Shown: piece by piece, positions 23,189 through 26,933 of the stretch | Layout: the number at the start of each line of letters is the position of its first letter | Position numbering within the stretch: the stretch's first letter is position 1 | Virus record (IMG/VR): IMGVR_UViG_3300032164_000059 | Span: 1-26,933 of that record | Source of the DNA: a virus | Reading direction: 5' to 3' (one strand) | Length of the DNA stretch: 26,933 nucleotides | Notes under the pieces: generated by a model | Told to the model about the DNA's origin: nothing | Databases searched by the model: none | The model's input: the letters and a program-made list of their open reading frames with translations, nothing else | Program-made: the position numbers and the translations under genes

Positions 23189-24075
23189 TGCAATCCCTAT
23201 CCGATTTCGTTGAGAAGCTCCTTTTCTTCGGGCTCGAGTACTACCGGAAGTTCTACGGGATCTATAGGGGCAACGTGACCCGCAACGACGATCCGGACTA
23301 CCGAGGTCGTATCCAGGTCGTGGTGCCGGCAGCTGGCCACAATCGGGCTCCAGATCTCTGGGTCGAACCGGCTTTCGAGGGAGCAGGGCGGAATCGGGGC
23401 TTCTTCTGGCCGCCTGAAGTGGGCGATTCGGTCAGAGTGGCCTTCGAGCGTGGTGACCCCAGCAAGCCTGTCGTGTACTGGGGAGGCTGGTTCGGGAACC
23501 CTGATGGGCAGACAGAGGCTCCTGGAGAGCTAGGACACACCATCCCAGAGGACTCCTCGGACCGGCGGACGGTCCCTACTTCGCGAGGGCTCGTCACCCG
23601 TGCTGGGCATGTCCTATCGTTCGAGGATGCGGACGGGGCGGAAACGGTGCGACTACGGTGGCACCAACCGGACCCCGCAGATGAAGCCCGCACCGACTTC
23701 ACTGCTACAGCCGACCGCTCGAAGGGTAGCTACGCCGAGCTGGTGATCGACAAGACTGGCAGCGTGCAGCTGACAGCCAAGAATGGTTCGTACCTGCTCA
23801 TGGACACGGAGGGAAAGAAGATCGCGGTCTACGACAAGGACCACCAGTACAGCATCGTCGTCGACAAGGACGGGGCTAAGGTCACCGCAGCCAAGATCGT
23901 TCTCGATGGCAGTCTGGTGGAGCTGGGTTCGAACGCCGACACGCCGGCTGTTCGAGGACAGGACTTCTACAACTGGGCGCTCACCCACAAGCATCCGACG
24001 GCCTGGGGGCCTTCCGGTCCGCCGCTTCCGCTTCCGTCGGCCTCCATGCTGTCCAAGATCGTGAAGCTCCACTAG
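23188..24075 (+). CDS. Baseplate spike with gp5/VgrG-type OB domain
   Basis: A 295-residue central spike protein; its ATG overlaps the hub stop (TGATG). Residues about 20-110 form the OB-fold domain with the diagnostic YRGRIQVVVPAAG, then FFWPPEVGDSVRVAFERGDP and KPVVYWGGWFG, as in T4 gp5, gpV and VgrG. Residues about 115-190 are a linker with GHVLSFEDADGAETVRL. Residues about 190-250 look like a short triple-stranded beta-helix repeat (SVQLTAKNGSYLLMDTEG, KDGAKVTAAKIVLDG, SLVELGSNA). The C terminus carries HKHPTAWGPSGPPLPLPSAS, a common phage-spike ending. No lysozyme domain and no PAAR motif are present. It trimerises on the hub in related systems. Confidence 0.9.
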   Translation: MQSLSDFVEKLLFFGLEYYRKFYGIYRGNVTRNDDPDYRGRIQVVVPAAGHNRAPDLWVEPAFEGAGRNRGFFWPPEVGDSVRVAFERGDPSKPVVYWGGWFGNPDGQTEAPGELGHTIPEDSSDRRTVPTSRGLVTRAGHVLSFEDADGAETVRLRWHQPDPADEARTDFTATADRSKGSYAELVIDKTGSVQLTAKNGSYLLMDTEGKKIAVYDKDHQYSIVVDKDGAKVTAAKIVLDGSLVELGSNADTPAVRGQDFYNWALTHKHPTAWGPSGPPLPLPSASMLSKIVKLH

Positions 24076-24528
24076 ATGCTGCTACCCGCCATCCTAGTCG
24101 AAGGGTTCCTTCGTTTGATGACCGGCAAAGCGGCGAACGCTGTGGAGACGGCGCAGGCTCTCTCTTCGACCTACAGCAGCTACGCCGCGACCGCGCAGGC
24201 CAACGGCCTGCCCCCGCTTCTCATTGGGCTAGAGAGGGTGAGGATGGCACAAGTGCTGGTGCAGGCCTTCATCCCTGGTTCGGGCTCTCAGCTCGCGCGT
24301 AGCGGCATCGCCATGTCCATCGCCGCCTTCTGGACCGGTGTGGTGTTCGGTGTGGGGGTTTTCACCTACTTTCCGAATTCCGTGCTCGAGGACAGCCTGG
24401 CGAATACGATGCGCTTGGGCTTGTCTTGCGAGGAGGCGGCTCAGCGTTTGGCGGACTGCGTCGATGTCGCGACGCACGCCTCCCTCGTCACCTTTCCTCC
24501 ACCGATCGGGCCGGTCCCGCTGGTATGA
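24076..24528 (+). CDS. Small baseplate-region protein, unknown function
   Basis: A 150-residue protein whose ATG directly abuts the spike stop. Residues 1-35 are helical, and residues about 76-99 (GIAMSIAAFWTGVVFGVGVF) are hydrophobic enough to be a membrane-like segment or buried helix. The C terminus is helical (EEAAQRLADCVDVATHASLV) and ends in a Pro-rich tail. A segment of 'A-F/Y-W-x-G-V-x-F' type followed by an 'AAxxLAxxxxxxTxxV' helix occurs in small proteins near baseplate genes of other myophages, but I cannot name the family. It lies where PAAR tip proteins often occur but has no PAAR features. Confidence 0.6.
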   Translation: MLLPAILVEGFLRLMTGKAANAVETAQALSSTYSSYAATAQANGLPPLLIGLERVRMAQVLVQAFIPGSGSQLARSGIAMSIAAFWTGVVFGVGVFTYFPNSVLEDSLANTMRLGLSCEEAAQRLADCVDVATHASLVTFPPPIGPVPLV

Positions 24529-24538
24529 TGGTGCTGCC

Positions 24539-24910
24539 GTGACGATGTACAGGGGCATCCAGTTTCCGTTTGAGTGTGGCGAGACCTCCTTTCCCAAGGA
24601 GTCGACGGACAGCGACCTCATCAAGGAGTCCCTCATCCAGATCATCCTCACGCAGCGGGGCGAGCGGGTGATGCGGTCGGACTTCGGGTGTGACACCCTC
24701 TCGATCGTGTTCGAGAACAACGATCTGGCGCTCGAGAATCGCATCCGTACTGACGTTCTGACAGCGATCGGCAAGTGGGAGCCGCGCGTGATCGTGCGCC
24801 AGGTAGCGGTAACGCGGAAAGAGGCGGAGGTGGTGATCGATATCGTCTACGTCGTCATCGCTACTCGGCAGGATCAACGGCTCCAGATCTCGATCCCGAT
24901 CGTCACCTAG
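24539..24910 (+). CDS. Baseplate wedge protein, gp25 / W type
   Basis: A 123-residue protein with GTG 24539 as preferred start; ATG 24545 (MYRGIQFPF) is equally possible, and neither has a strong ribosome binding site. Upstream in-frame sequence overlaps the preceding gene in another frame and is not used. The protein shows the gp25-like pattern: ESTDSDLIKESLIQIILTQR, then GERVMRSDFGCDTLSIVFEN with RVIVRQVAVTRKEAEVVIDI. The 'I-L-T-x-x-G-E-R-x-M-x-x-D-F-G' motif is the strongest evidence. Length is typical. gp25 is the core wedge component anchoring the sheath at the baseplate. Confidence 0.9.
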   Translation: MTMYRGIQFPFECGETSFPKESTDSDLIKESLIQIILTQRGERVMRSDFGCDTLSIVFENNDLALENRIRTDVLTAIGKWEPRVIVRQVAVTRKEAEVVIDIVYVVIATRQDQRLQISIPIVT

Positions 24911-24922
24911 CAGGACGGACCT

Positions 24923-26933
24923 ATGGACAATCTCAGCAGAGCCAAGTACGCCGGATTGGACTTCGACACGCACTTTGACGACCTGCTGGCGCAACTGCAG
25001 TCCAGTTTCGCGTCGACCTATAACGACTACACGGTGTCGTCGCTCGGGGTCATGCTCCTAGATCTCGTGTCCTACGCTCTGGACGCGATGAGCTTCTACT
25101 TGGATAGGCGAGCGTCAGACGACTACCTGATAACGGCTCGGACCAGGAAGGCCGTCTCCAAACTGTGCCGGCAGCTCGGTTACAAGATGCGGCCGGCGAT
25201 TGCTTCGTCGGTCGACCTGCAGGTGTCCTTGGACACAGCACTAGCTTTCCAGGTACTCCTGCCCAAGGGGTTCAAGTTCAGCGGCCCGAACGGGCTTGTG
25301 TTCGAAGCGGCTGAGGACACCAACTTTGATGTCGGCCTCGGCCCCAACGATCCCAAGTCGATCCCCTGTTACGAGGGCGAAACCTTCAACGAGTCCTTCG
25401 TCTCGGACGGCACTTCAAACCAGTTGTTCCAGCTTCGTCGTGTACCCGAGGACAAGTTCGTGGTCTTCGGCTCGGTGCAGATTCTGGTGGACAGCTCCTT
25501 GTGGGTCGAGAGCGAGTTCCTGACCTTCGACCAGATCAACCAGTATGAGGTTGGCTACAACGACGATCCCCCGTCCGTCCGGTTCGGTGACGGTGTGGCC
25601 GGCAACATCCCCACTACTGGAGCCACTATCCAGGTGCGGTATGTGGCCTCTCGAGGCAAGTCCGGACAGGTGGGGGCCTCGACTATCCAGGCCGAAGTAT
25701 CCCCGTTGGTCGCGAATTTCCAGACGATCAACCTCACCATCAACAACCCGCTCCCCTCGGTCGGTGGGGATGACGCTGAGACGATCGACCACGCCAAGGC
25801 GTTCGCCGGACGCTTCTTCAAGTCGCGCCAGGTGGCCATCACGCGGGAGGACTACGAGGCCCTGGCCGGTTCCTACGCCGACCCCCTGTTCGGCCGCGTG
25901 GCGGCAGCGCAGGCGGTCTCTAGCCGGTCGGCAGCCTCTGACCTCGACTTGCTCAACAACCTCCTCATCATCCGGAGCGTGGTCGAGGACCCGGTTCCCA
26001 CGGTCATGGCGGAGGCTGCTGCGGCTTCCGCATCCCTCGCCACCGTGGCGTCCAAGCTTGCTACGATTGCTACGCTGCTATCCCAGATTGCTGGCCAGAC
26101 CAGTGCGGCGGATACTCAGCTCAACACGGAGATGGGTAACACTCGCCTGATTCGTGGGGGCACGGTCGAGATCCAGTCGGAGACCCAGGCTATCCAAGGC
26201 ATCGCGTTGGGTGGAGTCGGAGCGGTCAATGCTGTCGCCGACCTAGGATCTGCCGACACCCTTTCAGCCGTGACCAAGGACGCGATCAACGCCTACTTCA
26301 ACCGTTTGATCACGCAAGCCATAGCGGCAGGTTCGGCTGCCAGTACGGTGCAGGGTCTGGCGGATGGTGTTCTGATCGGGCTCGACACGGCCAAGACTTC
26401 GTTGGCGACGATCGGGCTCGACACAGTGACGGACGACACCTACCTGGTCCAGGTCGAGCAGAACCGTGCTGATGCGGCGACAGCTTCTTCGTCCGTGCAG
26501 AGCAACATCAACGCGATGAAGGCTGTGGTGATCGACACATCGAACACGGTTGACGCGGCTCTGACCGACATATACACGCACGTCGATCGGATGCTGGCCG
26601 CCGATGCTCTTGTCAACCTAGTCTCGGTGCCGATCCTGACCAACGACGCCTCCGGATTCTATGCCGCACCTACGGCCAGCCTGATCCAATCTCTCCAGAC
26701 CTACCTGGACGCCCGCAAAGAAGTCACCCAGACTGTGCAAGTCGCGTCCGGAGAAGGTGCGCTGATCAAGGCGGTCTTGACGGTGCGGGTCGGCGTCCTG
26801 ACCGGCTACTCACAGGACGTGGTGCGGGTGGGCGTAGAGACAGCTCTCGATGGACTTTTGCGCGGGCGAAAGTTCGGGGATTCTCTGTTCGTCTCCGAGA
26901 TCACCGCTATCGTGATGAGTGTAGCCGGCACTG
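24923..26933 (+). CDS. Baseplate wedge protein, gp6 / J type, 3' end cut by window
   Basis: The frame from ATG 24923 (preceded by AGGACGGA) is open for 670 codons to the window end without a stop. N-terminal residues match the J/gp6 wedge pattern: MLLDLVSYALDAMSFYLDRR, then LCRQLGYKMRPAIAS and LPKGFKFSGPNGLVFEAAED. F221GDG in VRFGDGVAGNIPTTGA is the family signature, and ITREDYEALAGSYADPLFGR follows. Between about residues 335 and 575 an Ala/Ser/Thr-rich, helical coiled-coil-like segment interrupts the usual layout (AEAAAASASLATVASKLATI is typical). After it the C-terminal domain resumes: LQTYLDARKEVTQTVQVA, then VLTVRVGVLTGYSQDVVRV. It joins the gp25-type protein in the wedge. Confidence 0.88.
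   Translation, partial: MDNLSRAKYAGLDFDTHFDDLLAQLQSSFASTYNDYTVSSLGVMLLDLVSYALDAMSFYLDRRASDDYLITARTRKAVSKLCRQLGYKMRPAIASSVDLQVSLDTALAFQVLLPKGFKFSGPNGLVFEAAEDTNFDVGLGPNDPKSIPCYEGETFNESFVSDGTSNQLFQLRRVPEDKFVVFGSVQILVDSSLWVESEFLTFDQINQYEVGYNDDPPSVRFGDGVAGNIPTTGATIQVRYVASRGKSGQVGASTIQAEVSPLVANFQTINLTINNPLPSVGGDDAETIDHAKAFAGRFFKSRQVAITREDYEALAGSYADPLFGRVAAAQAVSSRSAASDLDLLNNLLIIRSVVEDPVPTVMAEAAAASASLATVASKLATIATLLSQIAGQTSAADTQLNTEMGNTRLIRGGTVEIQSETQAIQGIALGGVGAVNAVADLGSADTLSAVTKDAINAYFNRLITQAIAAGSAASTVQGLADGVLIGLDTAKTSLATIGLDTVTDDTYLVQVEQNRADAATASSSVQSNINAMKAVVIDTSNTVDAALTDIYTHVDRMLAADALVNLVSVPILTNDASGFYAAPTASLIQSLQTYLDARKEVTQTVQVASGEGALIKAVLTVRVGVLTGYSQDVVRVGVETALDGLLRGRKFGDSLFVSEITAIVMSVAGT

Noticed and set aside
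24338-24538. Upstream extension of the gp25-type gene
   Set aside because: The extra 67 residues are out-of-frame reading of the preceding gene; typical gp25 length begins near 24539-24545.
3517-26933. Extracellular contractile injection system (PVC/Afp-like) instead of phage
   Set aside because: Two tube-like proteins and LysM/gp25/gp6-type genes also fit such systems, but the neck/connector genes, the very long tape measure, the frameshift chaperone and the reductase fit a phage, and there is no AAA ATPase or toxin in view.
1-26933. tRNA genes, CRISPR arrays, insertion sequences or integrase
   Set aside because: Reading both strands I found no cloverleaf candidate, direct repeat array, transposase or recombinase motif. 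A tRNAscan run would be the formal check.

Overview
The window looks like part of the late, virion-structural region of a large, GC-rich tailed phage (or prophage) with a contractile tail (myovirus morphology). All genes I support lie on the plus strand, packed with stop/start overlaps or gaps of a few bases. GTG starts are common, and one hand-counted sheath line is 42/60 G+C. Together with a cobalamin-type ribonucleotide reductase this suggests a high-GC host such as an actinobacterium, but no sequence here fixes the host. There are no recognisable tRNA, rRNA, CRISPR or integrase genes. The largest gap between genes is about 80 bases.

Layout. 1-3074: neck/connector region, with a 5'-truncated probable head-completion protein, small proteins, a two-site zinc protein, a basic protein and a probable tail terminator. 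3071-8089: tail shaft region, with a very large sheath (829 aa, duplicated inserted beta domain), three small proteins that appear to share an N-terminal beta domain, and two paralogous T4 gp19-type tail-tube proteins. 8139-14152: a non-structural block splitting the tail genes. It holds an adenosylcobalamin-dependent (class II) ribonucleotide reductase carrying two inteins, a 104-aa unknown, an intergenic region with two overlapping palindromes, and a putative regulator combining a degenerate HNH/zinc module with two ribbon-helix-helix-like repeats. 14156-26933: tail assembly resumes with a chaperone gene that ends in a canonical -1 slippery heptamer and a 66-codon extension in the -1 frame, then a 2035-aa tape measure, LysM baseplate protein, hub (gpD/gp27 type), OB-fold spike (gp5/gpV/VgrG type), an unknown, gp25-type wedge and a gp6/J-type wedge cut by the window end.

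How it fits together. The structural genes follow the order neck, sheath, tube, chaperones, tape measure, hub, spike, wedge expected for a contractile tail. The reductase would supply dNTPs during replication and would be expected among early or middle genes, so its place between tube and chaperones, beside a DNA-binding protein with its own probable operator, is the most unusual feature. The reductase must be spliced twice to be active: its 1677-residue precursor should yield an 878-residue enzyme. One intein sits immediately before the thiyl-radical cysteine, so that catalytic residue doubles as the +1 splicing nucleophile, and this intein ends in Gln instead of Asn. The best candidates for something new are this twice-interrupted reductase, the regulator/palindrome pair beside it, and the unlisted frameshift product of the chaperone gene.
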